Origin: Bradyrhizobium yuanmingense
GTDB lineage: Bacteria > Pseudomonadota > Alphaproteobacteria > Rhizobiales > Xanthobacteraceae
DNA length: 64,000 bases
Assembly (NCBI RefSeq): GCF_900094575.1
Contig: NZ_FMAE01000004.1
Location: 186,001-250,000 of the forward strand
Reading direction: 5' to 3'
Made by a program: the position numbers and the translations under genes. Each line of letters starts with the position of its first letter. Within the stretch, counting starts at the first letter, position 1. Of the stretch, positions 8,695 to 17,500 are shown piece after piece. The notes below the pieces were generated by a model. The model ran no database searches, was not told where the DNA came from, and worked only from the letters and a program-made list of their open reading frames with translations.

Positions 8695-9276
8695 CTACTT
8701 CTTCTCGATCGCTTCAACGAGATGCTCGACTTCCGCTTCGAGCGCCGACACCTGCGATTCGTGCGGGTCCGGTATCAAGCCGCGCATCACCGCGATCCGC
8801 TTGATCAGCTCGGAAATGCCTTGGACCAGAAGGAAGGCGAACCCCACCATGATCAGGGCTTTGGCGGGCCATTGCGGCAGGCCGCCGGCATTGCCGGATT
8901 GCTCGTTGATCTGGAAGGAGCGCAGGAAGAACGGCACGCCCGTGACGATCATGACGATGCAGATCGGAATGAGGAAGAACACGTGACCGACGATGTCGAT
9001 GACGTTGCGCGCCTTCTTGGGCATCGTGTTGCTTACGATGTCGATGCGGATGTGCTCATTGTCGAGCAGCGTCCAGGGCGAACAGAGCAGGAAGACGATG
9101 CTGAACAGCACCCATTGCAGCTCGAGCCACGAATTGGACGAGGTGTCGAACGTCTTGCGGATGATCGCGTTGACCGCCGAAATGACAACGGCGAGCACGA
9201 TCAGCCACGCAATACGTTTGCCGGTCCAGCGCGTGAACGCGTCGATCCTGCTGCTCAGCTTAAGGAGCGCTTGCAA
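8695..9276 (-). CDS. TRAP transporter small permease (DctQ/TakQ type)
   Basis: A 193-residue protein with four predicted membrane helices and the DctQ signature region (SSNSWLELQWVLFSIVFLLCSPWTL, with the usual NEHIRIDI after it). It starts at a TTG; a strong GGGGGAGG lies about 10 nt upstream and no ATG is better placed. It precedes dctM with a 27-nt gap. DctQ helps assemble or stabilise the large permease. The C-terminal coiled stretch SALEAEVEHLVEAIEKK is an ordinary variant for the family. Confidence 0.9.
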   Translation of the reverse strand: MQALLKLSSRIDAFTRWTGKRIAWLIVLAVVISAVNAIIRKTFDTSSNSWLELQWVLFSIVFLLCSPWTLLDNEHIRIDIVSNTMPKKARNVIDIVGHVFFLIPICIVMIVTGVPFFLRSFQINEQSGNAGGLPQWPAKALIMVGFAFLLVQGISELIKRIAVMRGLIPDPHESQVSALEAEVEHLVEAIEKK

Positions 9277-9445
9277 CGATAGGTCCTCCCCCGATTGTGC
9301 CCCGGCCGTCTTGACTGCGCCGAGATGGCGCGTGGCTTATCTCGCCGCGCAGGCATGAGGCCGCCGCACCAAACCAGCGGGCGTGCCGCCAGTCAATCGG
9401 AAGTTTGTTGATAGTTAAGGGGAATAGGGCCGCAACTATACGGAG

Positions 9446-10480
9446 TTAGCCGCCGGTGACGCTCATGTGCCTGGAGACGCTGGGCCGGTCGTGGCGGCGG
9501 TCGATGATGAAATCGTGGCCCTTGGGCTTCAGCCCGATGGCGCGGTCGATCGCATCCGCAAGCAATAGATCGTCGCTCGATGCACGCAGAGGTTTGCGCA
9601 AATCGGAGGCATCCTCATGGCCGAGGCAGGTGTGCAGCGTTCCGGTGCAGGTGATGCGTACCCGATTACAGGATTCGCAGAAATTATGGGTCATCGGCGT
9701 GATGAAGCCGAGCTTGCCGCCGGTCTCGGCGACGCCGACATAGCGGGCCGGACCGCCGGTGCTCTCGGCCAGATCCGTCAGCGTGAACTGCTGGGCGAGG
9801 CGGGCGCGCACCAGCGACAGCGGCAGATATTGGTCAATGCGGCCCGATCCGATCTCGCCCATCGGCATCACCTCGATCAGCGTCAGGCCCATGCCCTTGC
9901 CGTGGGCCCAGCGCATCAGCGAAGGCAGCTCGTCCTCGTTGAGGTTCTTCAGCGCCACGGCGTTGATCTTCACGGCGAGCCCTGCGGCGCGCGCGGCCTC
10001 GATGCCCTCCAGCACCTTGTCGATCTCGCCCCAGCGGGTGATCTCGCGAAACTTCTTGGGATCGAGGGTGTCGAGCGAGACGTTGATGCGGCGGACGCCG
10101 CAATCGGCGAGCTCCCGCGCGTGCTTCGCAAGCTGGGTGCCGTTGGTGGTCAGCGTCAGCTCGCTCAACGCGCCGCTCGACAGATGCCGCGACAACGAGC
10201 GCACCAGCGACATCACATTGCGGCGGACCAAGGGCTCGCCGCCGGTGAGGCGCAGCTTCTTCACGCCCTTGGCGATGAAGGCCGTACAGAGCCGATCGAG
10301 CTCCTCCAGCGTCAGCAGGTCCGCCTTGGGCAGGAACGTCATGTCTTCGGACATACAGTAGAAGCAGCGCAGGTCGCAGCGGTCGGTGACGGAGACGCGC
10401 AAGTAGGTGATGGTCCGCCCGAACGGATCGGTCATCGGGGTCGACAATGCGGCGGATCCGGTCATGCGAGAGGCCTTCAC
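9446..10480 (-). CDS. moaA: GTP 3',8-cyclase MoaA (molybdenum cofactor biosynthesis)
   Basis: Radical SAM enzyme of 344 residues. The first cluster ligands are C35, C39 and C42 (CDLRCFYC). The second iron-sulfur site is near the C-terminus ([11 protein letters not shown] and a later Cys in LHTC). The protein ends in the conserved Gly-Gly tail needed for catalysis. MoaA converts GTP to 3',8-cyclo-dihydro-GTP, the first step of molybdopterin synthesis in the cytosol. Start choice is uncertain: the longest frame uses GTG at 10480, and an ATG five codons later at 10465 or the one at codon 16 are possible. It stands alone here, with no other moa gene in the window. Confidence 0.95.
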   Translation of the reverse strand: MKASRMTGSAALSTPMTDPFGRTITYLRVSVTDRCDLRCFYCMSEDMTFLPKADLLTLEELDRLCTAFIAKGVKKLRLTGGEPLVRRNVMSLVRSLSRHLSSGALSELTLTTNGTQLAKHARELADCGVRRINVSLDTLDPKKFREITRWGEIDKVLEGIEAARAAGLAVKINAVALKNLNEDELPSLMRWAHGKGMGLTLIEVMPMGEIGSGRIDQYLPLSLVRARLAQQFTLTDLAESTGGPARYVGVAETGGKLGFITPMTHNFCESCNRVRITCTGTLHTCLGHEDASDLRKPLRASSDDLLLADAIDRAIGLKPKGHDFIIDRRHDRPSVSRHMSVTGG

Positions 10481-10731
10481 TTATGGCGACGGGCGCACCT
10501 TTGCTGCAGCGGTGCGGTCGACGCAATCTAAGCATCGGACGCGGCAAGGACAATCGGGTGGTATACGTGAGTGCAGCACTGACGCATGTGACCCCCTCGG
10601 CGCGGGATTTCGGCTCGTTCGGTGCGGCTCGCAGCTGGGTTCCGCGTACGACCGGCAACGCCCGCGGCGCCGGTGAAGTCAGCCCTCTATGCATCCATTC
10701 GGGATGTGAGGCGGCGAAAATGGCAATCCTA

Positions 10732-11448
10732 TCAAAGCGTTGCTGTGTTGCTTGCCGTCATCAGGCTGATCGCGGCCGCCGGCAGATCGCGCATGTGGTG
10801 GATCAGGCGGTCCGGCTTCAGCTCGGCGATCGGCACGTCGGTGTAGCCGAAGCTGACCCCGATCACCGGCACGCCGGCCCGCCGGGCGACGCCGACATCG
10901 GTTCCGGCGTCGCCGACCATGATGCTGGCCTTCACCTCGCCGCCGGCCCGGGCCACGGTCTCGCGAAGAATGGTCGGATCGGGCTTCTGGACGCCAAAGG
11001 TGTCCGCGCCGCAGATCGCCGCGAAGCGGCGGCTGAGGTCGAGCTGGTCCAGCAGGCGCTTCGACAGCCATTCCAGCTTGTTGGTGCAGACCGCGAGGCG
11101 ATGGCCCTGGGCGGCAAACTGGTCCAGCGCGGCCTCGAGACCCTCGAAGGGGCGGGATTCCACCGCGATATGGTCGGCATAGTACGCGATGAAATCCGCA
11201 GTCATCCGGTCCATGTCCGCGGGCGTGACGGTGCGGCCCTCCGCTTCCAGCCCCCGCTCGATCAGCTTGCGGGCACCGGCGCCGATCATGTTGCGGGCCG
11301 AGGCCATCGGCACCGGCGGCAGGCCTTCGCGGTCGAGCACGTAATTGAGGGCCGTGATCAGGTCGGGTGCCGTATCCACCAGCGTGCCGTCGAGATCGAA
11401 GACGATGGTGTGAGGGGAAGTCGTCTTGAAGAAGGTCATGATTTCCAA
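10732..11448 (-). CDS. gph: Phosphoglycolate phosphatase (HAD superfamily)
   Basis: A 238-residue HAD hydrolase. Motif I is VFDLDGTLVDTAPDL with the nucleophile Asp, the helical cap lies at about 20-95, motif II is AVCTNK, motif III is the Lys in FGVQKPDP, and motif IV is MVGDAGTDV. The LVDTAPDL context and length match Gph, which dephosphorylates 2-phosphoglycolate. Substrate specificity within HAD proteins is not certain from sequence alone. The ATG three codons in (11439) is an alternative start. It is divergent from rpiA, another sugar-phosphate enzyme, with 174 bp between them. Confidence 0.85.
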   Translation of the reverse strand: MEIMTFFKTTSPHTIVFDLDGTLVDTAPDLITALNYVLDREGLPPVPMASARNMIGAGARKLIERGLEAEGRTVTPADMDRMTADFIAYYADHIAVESRPFEGLEAALDQFAAQGHRLAVCTNKLEWLSKRLLDQLDLSRRFAAICGADTFGVQKPDPTILRETVARAGGEVKASIMVGDAGTDVGVARRAGVPVIGVSFGYTDVPIAELKPDRLIHHMRDLPAAAISLMTASNTATL

Positions 11449-11622
11449 GCGCTACCGGCCTGGTCCTATCCGCGCAAGGGGCGGGCCCATAAGATCACCT
11501 TATAGGCCTGTTCCCAGACCCTGTTCCAGGCCCTGTTCTCCTGGGAAAAACGAGGCTACATAGGCGCCCGAAACCGGCCGGAATCGGCCGCATGTTCGAG
11601 ACTTCACAAGGCAGGCGCACAC

Positions 11623-12354
11623 GTGACCATGGACCAGTTGAAGCGGCAGGCTGCGGCGCGTGCGCTGGAGGAGGTGCGCGACGGCATGCAGCTCGGGCTC
11701 GGCACCGGCTCGACCGCCAAGCACTTCGTCGAGCTGCTCGGCGAACGCGTTGCCGCCGGGCTCAAGGTGATCGGCGTGCCGACCTCCGAGGCGACGCGGG
11801 CCGATGCGGAACGCTGCGGCGTCAAGCTGACGACGCTGGACGAGATCGACCATCTCGACCTCACGATCGACGGCGCCGACGAGATCGATCCCGAGCTCAA
11901 TCTGATCAAGGGCGGCGGCGGCGCGCTGTTGCGCGAGAAGATCGTGGCGGCCGCCTCGGACCGCATGATCGTGATTGCCGACGACAGCAAATGGGTGCCG
12001 ACGCTCGGCAAGTTTCCGCTGCCGATCGAGGTCATCCCATTCGGGCTCGGTGCGACGCGCCGCGCGATCGAAAAGGCATTTGCCGAATGCGGCGTTTCCG
12101 GGCAAATGGCGGTCCGCAAGGCCAAGGACGGGGACAAGGACGGCCACGTTTTCGTCACCGATGGCGGCCACTGGATCGTCGATGCCCAGCTCGGACGTAT
12201 TACGGATCCCCCCGGTCTCGCCAAGGCGTTGAGCGCCATTCCCGGTGTGGTCGAGCACGGGCTGTTCATCGGCTTGGCCAGCTCGGCCGTTCTGGCGGGC
12301 GGCGGCGGAATCCGCGTGATTGAACGGCGCAAGCCGAAAGGAGACCAGGAATGA
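11623..12354 (+). CDS. rpiA: Ribose-5-phosphate isomerase A
   Basis: A 243-residue RpiA. Visible motifs are [15 protein letters not shown] (phosphate loop), [20 protein letters not shown] (catalytic acid residues) and REKIVAAAS with the conserved Lys. It interconverts ribose 5-phosphate and ribulose 5-phosphate in the pentose phosphate and Calvin pathways. The longest frame uses a GTG at 11623; an ATG three codons later (11632) is also possible. The stop codon overlaps the next gene start (ATGA), which indicates translational coupling with the DUF2059 gene. Confidence 0.95.
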   Translation: MTMDQLKRQAAARALEEVRDGMQLGLGTGSTAKHFVELLGERVAAGLKVIGVPTSEATRADAERCGVKLTTLDEIDHLDLTIDGADEIDPELNLIKGGGGALLREKIVAAASDRMIVIADDSKWVPTLGKFPLPIEVIPFGLGATRRAIEKAFAECGVSGQMAVRKAKDGDKDGHVFVTDGGHWIVDAQLGRITDPPGLAKALSAIPGVVEHGLFIGLASSAVLAGGGGIRVIERRKPKGDQE

Positions 12355-12893
12355 AGAACGTGTTGAAAATCTTGCCGGCTGCGGCTCTCGCTGCGGGATT
12401 GGCCCTTTCGGCCGCCCCGGTCGCCGCGCAGCAGGCGGGCCAGAAGGCTCCCGCGGCGCCGGCCCTGCCGAAGGCGTCGCCCGCGGCGATTGCGGCAGCG
12501 AAGGAAATTCTGCAGATCAAGAACGCCGCCGGGATGTATGCGGGCGCCGTGCCGGGCATGGTCGAGAAGACCAAGGGCGCGCTGATCCAGCAGAACCTGA
12601 ATTACCAGAAGGACCTCAACGAGGTCGCCCCGATCGTGGCCCAGCAGCTCAACGGCCGCCAGAGCGAGATCGGCGAAGGCATGGCGCAGATTTATGCCAG
12701 CGAGTTCACCGAGCAGGAGCTGAAGGACCTCGTCACCTTCTACAAGTCGCCGCTGGGCAAGAAGCTGATCGATGCCGAGCCGCGCGCGATCGGGCAGAGC
12801 ATGGCGTTCATGAACAGCTGGGCCCAGAACTTCTCGGAAACCGTGATGGGCGCCTTCCGTGCCGAGATGCGCAAGCGTGGCAAGGAGATCTGA
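12351..12893 (+). CDS. Exported DUF2059 protein
   Basis: A 180-residue protein with a clear Sec signal peptide ([20 protein letters not shown], cleavage around VAA|Q near residue 27), then an Ala/Pro-rich linker. A helical domain at about 50-175 contains the [21 protein letters not shown] pattern typical of DUF2059. It is periplasmic by prediction. No activity is established for the family. It overlaps rpiA by 4 nt and precedes glutathione reductase by 45 nt, so the three may be one transcript. This rpiA-DUF2059-gor order suggests a housekeeping or redox context only weakly. Confidence 0.85.
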   Translation: MKNVLKILPAAALAAGLALSAAPVAAQQAGQKAPAAPALPKASPAAIAAAKEILQIKNAAGMYAGAVPGMVEKTKGALIQQNLNYQKDLNEVAPIVAQQLNGRQSEIGEGMAQIYASEFTEQELKDLVTFYKSPLGKKLIDAEPRAIGQSMAFMNSWAQNFSETVMGAFRAEMRKRGKEI

Positions 12894-12938
12894 GCGCACC
12901 TCTGAAAGCTCGTTCCTGATAAGGGGTCGGAGTGGATA

Positions 12939-14327
12939 ATGGCTGATTTCGACGTCGACCTCTTCGTCATTGGTGGCGGCTCGGGCGGCGTCCGTGCCGC
13001 CCGCATCGCGGCCGGCTACGGCGCCCGCGTCATGATCGCGGAAGAGTACCGCATGGGCGGCACCTGCGTGATCCGCGGCTGTGTGCCGAAGAAGCTGTTC
13101 GTGATCGGCTCGCACGTCCGTCACGAGCTCGAGGACGCCGCCGGCTTCGGCTGGACCGTGCCGCCCGCCAGCTTCGACTGGCCGACGCTGATCGCCAACA
13201 AGGACAAGGAGATCGCGCGGCTGGAGGCGGCCTACACCGCCAACGTCGAGAAATCAGGCGCGCAGATCGTCAAGAGCCGCGCGGTGATCGAGGACAAGCA
13301 CACCGTCCGCCTGCTCGAGAACGACAGGAAGGTCACGGCGAAGTACATCCTGATCGCCACCGGCGGCGCGCCCAACCATGGCGCGGCGATCCCCGGCATC
13401 GAGCACGTGATCTCCTCCAACGAGGCGTTTCATCTTGCGAGGCTGCCGAAGCGGATCGTGATCCAGGGCGGCGGCTATATCGCGCTGGAATTCGCCGGCA
13501 TCTTCGCCGGCTTCGGCTCCGATGTGACGGTAATCTATCGCGGCGACAACATTCTGCGCGGCTTCGACGAGGATGTCCGGACCCATGTCCGCGCCGAGAT
13601 GGAGAAGCAGGGCATCACCATCCTCACCGGCTGCACCGTGACCAAGGTCGACCGCCACGGCGAGGACTTCACCACGCATCTGTCGAACGGCTCGAGCCTC
13701 GCCTCCGACCAAGTGATGTTCGCGATCGGCCGCCATCCGAACGTCGCCAATCTCGGCCTGGAGAATGCGGGCGTCGCCATCAATCCCGCCAACGGCGGCA
13801 TCGCGGTCGACCATTTCTCCAAGAGCTCGGTCGACAGCATCTATGCCATCGGCGACGTCACCCACCGCTTCAACCTGACGCCGGTCGCGATCCGGGAGGG
13901 CCATGCCTTCGCCGACACGGTGTTCGGCGAGCGCGAGGTGCGGGTCGACCACGCCAATATCCCGACGGCCGTGTTCTCGCAGCCGGAGGTCGGCACTGTC
14001 GGCCTGACGGAAACCGAGGCGCGCGCGCAATTCAGCCACGTCGACATCTACAAGACGACGTTCCGGCCCATCAAGGCGACGATGTCCGGCCGCGACACCC
14101 GCGTGCTGATGAAGCTCGTGGTCGACGGCGCGACCGACCGCGTGCTCGGCTGTCACATCGTCGGCGATGCCGCCGCCGAGATCACGCAAGCCGTCGCGAT
14201 CGCGGTGAAGATGAAGGCAACCAAGGCCGATTTCGACGCGACCATCGCGCTGCATCCGACCGCGGCCGAAGAGCTCGTCACCATGCGCACCCCGACCGCA
14301 CGGCACGTGCGGCAGGCGGCGGAGTAG
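12939..14327 (+). CDS. gor: Glutathione-disulfide reductase
   Basis: A 462-residue flavoprotein. It has an N-terminal FAD-binding GGGSGGVRAAR motif, the redox-active C43-VIRG-C48 in GGTCVIRGCVPKKL, a second Rossmann fold for NADPH (GGGYIALEFAGIF), the FAD motif near YAIGDVTHR, and the C-terminal catalytic HPTAAEELV. It reduces oxidised glutathione with NADPH in the cytosol. The spacing CVIRGC (four residues between the cysteines) is standard. A GGAG lies about 9 nt before the ATG. It is followed by repeat family A, so transcription may end there. Confidence 0.95.
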   Translation: MADFDVDLFVIGGGSGGVRAARIAAGYGARVMIAEEYRMGGTCVIRGCVPKKLFVIGSHVRHELEDAAGFGWTVPPASFDWPTLIANKDKEIARLEAAYTANVEKSGAQIVKSRAVIEDKHTVRLLENDRKVTAKYILIATGGAPNHGAAIPGIEHVISSNEAFHLARLPKRIVIQGGGYIALEFAGIFAGFGSDVTVIYRGDNILRGFDEDVRTHVRAEMEKQGITILTGCTVTKVDRHGEDFTTHLSNGSSLASDQVMFAIGRHPNVANLGLENAGVAINPANGGIAVDHFSKSSVDSIYAIGDVTHRFNLTPVAIREGHAFADTVFGEREVRVDHANIPTAVFSQPEVGTVGLTETEARAQFSHVDIYKTTFRPIKATMSGRDTRVLMKLVVDGATDRVLGCHIVGDAAAEITQAVAIAVKMKATKADFDATIALHPTAAEELVTMRTPTARHVRQAAE

Positions 14328-14372
14328 GGCGGGGGCACGAGCACACTCAACCGAATAAGTTGGTGCGCGCTT

Positions 14373-14517
14373 ACCCTCTCCCCTTGCGGGAGAGGGTGGA
14401 TCGCCGCGGAGCGGCGAGACGGGTGAGGGGTCTCTCTCCTCACGAACAGTGTTACGAGCTGAGAGAACCCCTCATCCGGCGCTTCGCGCCACCTTCTCCC
14501 ACAAGGGGAGAAGGGAA
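14373..14517. repeat. Dispersed palindromic repeat, family A (copy 2)
   Basis: Same plan as the 6.8 kb copy: CCCTCTCCCCTTGCGGGAGAGGG hairpin in two halves, an inner hairpin GATCGCCGCGGAGCGGCGA, GGGTGAGGGGT, then CCCCTCATCCGGCGC...GCGCCACCTTCTCCC and AAGGGGAGAAGGG. It fills the gap between two convergent genes and may serve as a bidirectional transcription stop. Confidence 0.85.
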
Positions 14518-14539
14518 GAAGACCCTAGCTGCGAGCCGC

Positions 14540-15679
14540 CTAGCCGTACAGATATCCGACCGGTTTGCCCTCGGTGCGCAGGGGACGCACGTCCTTTTGC
14601 GTGATGATCTGACCGGCGAGGCCGTCGATCTCGTCGCGCTGCGTCGCCGTCCAGCTGCGCAGCTCGTTCATGCCCTTGAGCAGGCCGAGGCGGAGGACCT
14701 GCGTGTTTTCGCCGAGACCCGTGAGGCTGATGGAACCCTTCCCCGCCGTCACCACGTCGCCGGCAGAGAGTTCAAAGCTCTCGCCGGACTTTCTCTTGAA
14801 CTCCGCCATGCCGCGAATGACGCGATAGATCACGACCTCGCCCTTGGCAAAGCGGGTCGCGTCCGCCGCGGCAGACGTGCTCTTCGGCAAGAGCGCGTGG
14901 CCACGCGGGTCGGTCGCGATGATGTGGCCGGTGACGAGATGCCCGCTCGGAATCTCGATGCCGATGTCGCGTACGTAAACCGGCATCGCCGATCTGACAG
15001 AACCATCGGTGAGCGGCTTGAACAGTGCGTCGAGCGCCAGGGGATCCTGAAGCCAGAAGCCGGCATCGGCCGGGCGGTCATGCAGCGGATGGCTCCAGGC
15101 CACGCGCGGCGTTTCGTCCTCATTGATCTGATCCGGACCGACAATGGTCGGGTTCGGAAAGGTGGTGGGATCGGTGATGAAGGCTTCGAGAAACTTGCCG
15201 GAATAGCCCATCGAGATCGGATCGGGCACCACCGTCTGCGGCGTCTTCAAATTCTCTTCGGTCGACAGGCCCGACCACGTGTAGAACAGCTGGCGATGCA
15301 CGATCGCGCTTTGGAGCATCACCGCGCCCGGGCCGACATTGTACCAGCGGCCGTCATAGTCGAAGGTGAACGCGCCCGAGGTGACCAGCACGAGCTGAAA
15401 GCCGCCCGGCGGCAGATGCAAATGGAAGTCGGTGGGGCCGGTGTCGGCCCGATAGATCGGCAGATTGGTGGCGACCTCGTGCAGCAGGAAGGTTTCGTTG
15501 TTGGCGTGGAAGCCTTCGTTGGCGCGGTTGTAGAGCGCCTGCGGCCGGTAGGTCGCCTCGAAATTCGCATTCTTGTCGCGATCGATCGCCACGAAGTCCT
15601 GATCGTTGAGGCGCAGCCGGGCGCCGTTCGGATGGGTGAGACCGGTGAATTTGATGTCTCCGGCAGCATGCACGTTCAT
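14540..15679 (-). CDS. Double-cupin protein of unknown function
   Basis: A 379-residue protein. The first cupin barrel lies at about 70-140, with FHLHLPPGGFQLVLVTSGAF and a following VGPGAVMLQ strand. The second lies at about 290-345, with EVVIYRVIRGMAEF and SAGDVVTAGKGS. The first barrel has His residues that could bind a metal; the second lacks an obvious HxH set. There is no signal peptide. The start at 15679 is chosen because GGAG lies about 8 nt before it; the longer in-frame ATGs upstream have none. Bicupins include dioxygenases, oxalate enzymes and sugar epimerases, but nothing here fixes a reaction. It stands alone, convergent with gor. Confidence 0.75.
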   Translation of the reverse strand: MNVHAAGDIKFTGLTHPNGARLRLNDQDFVAIDRDKNANFEATYRPQALYNRANEGFHANNETFLLHEVATNLPIYRADTGPTDFHLHLPPGGFQLVLVTSGAFTFDYDGRWYNVGPGAVMLQSAIVHRQLFYTWSGLSTEENLKTPQTVVPDPISMGYSGKFLEAFITDPTTFPNPTIVGPDQINEDETPRVAWSHPLHDRPADAGFWLQDPLALDALFKPLTDGSVRSAMPVYVRDIGIEIPSGHLVTGHIIATDPRGHALLPKSTSAAADATRFAKGEVVIYRVIRGMAEFKRKSGESFELSAGDVVTAGKGSISLTGLGENTQVLRLGLLKGMNELRSWTATQRDEIDGLAGQIITQKDVRPLRTEGKPVGYLYG

Positions 15680-16003
15680 GGCATTCTCCGATCTGAGGCC
15701 ATTCATCCCGGAAGCCGAGCGCACGTGACTGGCCGCTCCTCATCTGGCCGGGCAGGGACTTGGCCTGATGCAGTCTTGCGAATTTCAGGCCAGCCGGAGC
15801 GCAATGCGGCGCGCTGGTCCGCCGGCTGCACGCGACGCGCAAATAATCGAGATTGCACCTGAGGTTAGACAATGGGTGGCGCCGAACTCGCCCGACTTCT
15901 CCGGACAAGCGTCAGTGGGCGCAGCGGCTTGTCTTGTCTAATTTGTCGGCATGCCCTGCAAAAGCGCATGCAGCCGGCCCCCGCGACGGGCGCCCGGCAC
16001 GGT
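15680..16003. other. Intergenic region upstream of the cupin gene
   Basis: About 320 bp without a supportable gene. On the minus strand a possible promoter for the cupin gene reads TTGTCT (complement of 15867-15872), an 18-bp spacer and GATTAT (complement of 15843-15848), about 165 bp before the chosen start. It is a weak match to a sigma-70 promoter and nothing else was recognised. Confidence 0.3.
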
Positions 16004-16189
16004 TCAGTCGAATGATCGCGGAAGCGCCGGCTCGGGCTTGCCGGACGGGCTGCCTGCCCATTTCGCCATGTCCATGGCGCGCGCGTCGAAGCCTTCGCAC
16101 CAGAGGCAGCTCGGCTCCGTGTGGCCGTGGGCCGTCAGCATCGGCACAAGCGCATGGCCGCAGCCGGGGCAGGGTGTGGTGCGGTTCAT
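16004..16189 (-). CDS. Small zinc-ribbon protein
   Basis: A 61-residue protein with two Cys pairs, CPGC near residue 7 and CLWC near 28, spaced like a zinc ribbon, followed by a polar tail rich in Pro and Ser. The start at 16189 is favoured by GGAGAAG about 7 nt upstream; a GTG four codons earlier is the alternative. It lies 63 bp downstream of the YbdK-like ligase gene on the same strand and may be part of that transcript. No function is known to me; the metal site is inferred from the four Cys. Confidence 0.6.
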   Translation of the reverse strand: MNRTTPCPGCGHALVPMLTAHGHTEPSCLWCEGFDARAMDMAKWAGSPSGKPEPALPRSFD

Positions 16190-16252
16190 GCGCTTCTCCA
16201 CGATCTCCGCAATTCAGGAATGGCATTTTCGTCGCGCAAGCTTGCGGGGGCG

Positions 16253-17482
16253 CTATGACGGCGCAGAAGCGCTGCGTTGGATAAGCGCGCTCGTTCCCGA
16301 CAGCGTAGATGTAGCGATCCATTGTGACACGGCTGCGATGTCGTCGCCGCTGTCGCGATAGGCGCGAAGCTGGAATTCCGCCGAGCTGCCGCGCGCGACG
16401 ATGGTACGGCAGTGTTCGATCTCGGCGGAGCAGTTCAGCGCGGCTGCGTCCTCCGCAATGTCGTCGATCACCCCGGTGAGCAGCTCCGAGATCGTCACCG
16501 GCCCGTCCGTGGAGGCGAAGATGCAGTCGGTGCCGTAGCGCTGGGCGCGCCATTTGTTCTCGACCGCGATCGCGCGCTCGACCGCAGTGACCTCCCGGGA
16601 CAGCTGAGGGCGCAGATAGAGATGCCGCGTCAGGCAGCGGTAGAGCGAGGCGATGGCAACCGCGTCGTCGACGAAGGTGCAGGTGTCGGGCGCGCGAAGC
16701 TCCAGCGTCGGATGCTTCATGGAGGGGCGCATTGCCCACCAGATGTGGCTTTCGTCCGGGATCACGCCGGAGCGCTGCAACGCGCCGACATAAGCGTCGA
16801 AATCCTGCTTGCCTTCGAACAATTCGGGCAGGCCGGTGCGCGGCAGCTCGGAATAAGCCGCGAGGCGGTAGCCCTTCAATCCGGTCTTGTGCGAATTCCA
16901 GAACGGCGAGGACGTCGACAGCGCGATGAACAGCGGCAGATGCGGCAGCATGGCCCGCATCACCGCCATGCGCTTCTCGGGATCCGGCAGCTGCACGTGC
17001 ACATGCATGCCGCACATCATGTTGCGGTGGCCGATGCTGCGCAGATCCTCGATCATCTCCTCGTAGCGCGGTTTCGGGCTGGGCTGCGACATGCGCCAGA
17101 CTGCGCTCGGGTGCGTGCCGCAGGCCATGATCACGAAGCCGTATTGCGCAGCGACGTTCGCGACCTCGCGTCGCAGGAAGCGCAGCTCCTCGCGCGCGTC
17201 GTTCACGTCGACATGAACGTTGGTTGCGACCTCGAGCTGCGATTGCAGCATCTCGCGCATGGCCTGGCCGCCGGTCGACCAGTTTGCCGATTCGAACAGC
17301 TCGTTGGGCGTGCGGATCGCGACCTCGAAGCTGCGGCGGTCAGCGAGGAAGTATTCCTCCTCGATGCCGAAGGAATATTCCGCCGGATTGCCGCCGCCGC
17401 CGGCAGAACGGATGACGACATGCTGCTTGTCCTCGGAGGGGGCAAGACGCAGCAGCTTTGAAACGTCTGAAGCAAATGTCAT
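16253..17482 (-). CDS. Carboxylate-amine ligase of the YbdK / GCS2 family
   Basis: A 409-residue member of the glutamate-cysteine ligase family 2. Key motifs are FGIEEEYFLAD near residue 39 (metal-binding acids), HRNMMCGMHVHVQLPD near 150 (metal and substrate site), a central WWAMRPSMKHPTLELR segment and a C-terminal Arg-rich helix. The E. coli relative YbdK has weak gamma-glutamylcysteine ligase activity; the plant-type EgtA enzymes belong to the same superfamily. The acceptor amine is therefore uncertain. The gene starts 18 nt after the end of an EgtC-like amidotransferase frame on the same strand, so a gamma-glutamyl transfer role is plausible but inferred. Confidence 0.85.
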   Translation of the reverse strand: MTFASDVSKLLRLAPSEDKQHVVIRSAGGGGNPAEYSFGIEEEYFLADRRSFEVAIRTPNELFESANWSTGGQAMREMLQSQLEVATNVHVDVNDAREELRFLRREVANVAAQYGFVIMACGTHPSAVWRMSQPSPKPRYEEMIEDLRSIGHRNMMCGMHVHVQLPDPEKRMAVMRAMLPHLPLFIALSTSSPFWNSHKTGLKGYRLAAYSELPRTGLPELFEGKQDFDAYVGALQRSGVIPDESHIWWAMRPSMKHPTLELRAPDTCTFVDDAVAIASLYRCLTRHLYLRPQLSREVTAVERAIAVENKWRAQRYGTDCIFASTDGPVTISELLTGVIDDIAEDAAALNCSAEIEHCRTIVARGSSAEFQLRAYRDSGDDIAAVSQWIATSTLSGTSALIQRSASAPS

Positions 17483-17500
17483 TGGCCACCGGCGCGGTCA

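Noticed and set aside
7504..9282. Long plus-strand frame of 592 codons opposite the TRAP permease genes
   Set aside because: Its translation is rich in Arg, His and Asp with no domain, as expected for antisense of GC-rich genes; the minus-strand DctM and DctQ proteins are unambiguous.
10481..10731. Possible tRNA or riboswitch upstream of moaA
   Set aside because: No cloverleaf with a CCA-compatible acceptor or T-loop (GTTCRA) in proper spacing, and no molybdenum-cofactor riboswitch pattern could be drawn.
15865..15941. 8-bp inverted pair TTAGACAA / TTGTCTAA in the intergenic region before the cupin gene
   Set aside because: A pair of this length is expected by chance about once in 320 bp; spacing is irregular and nothing else supports an operator.
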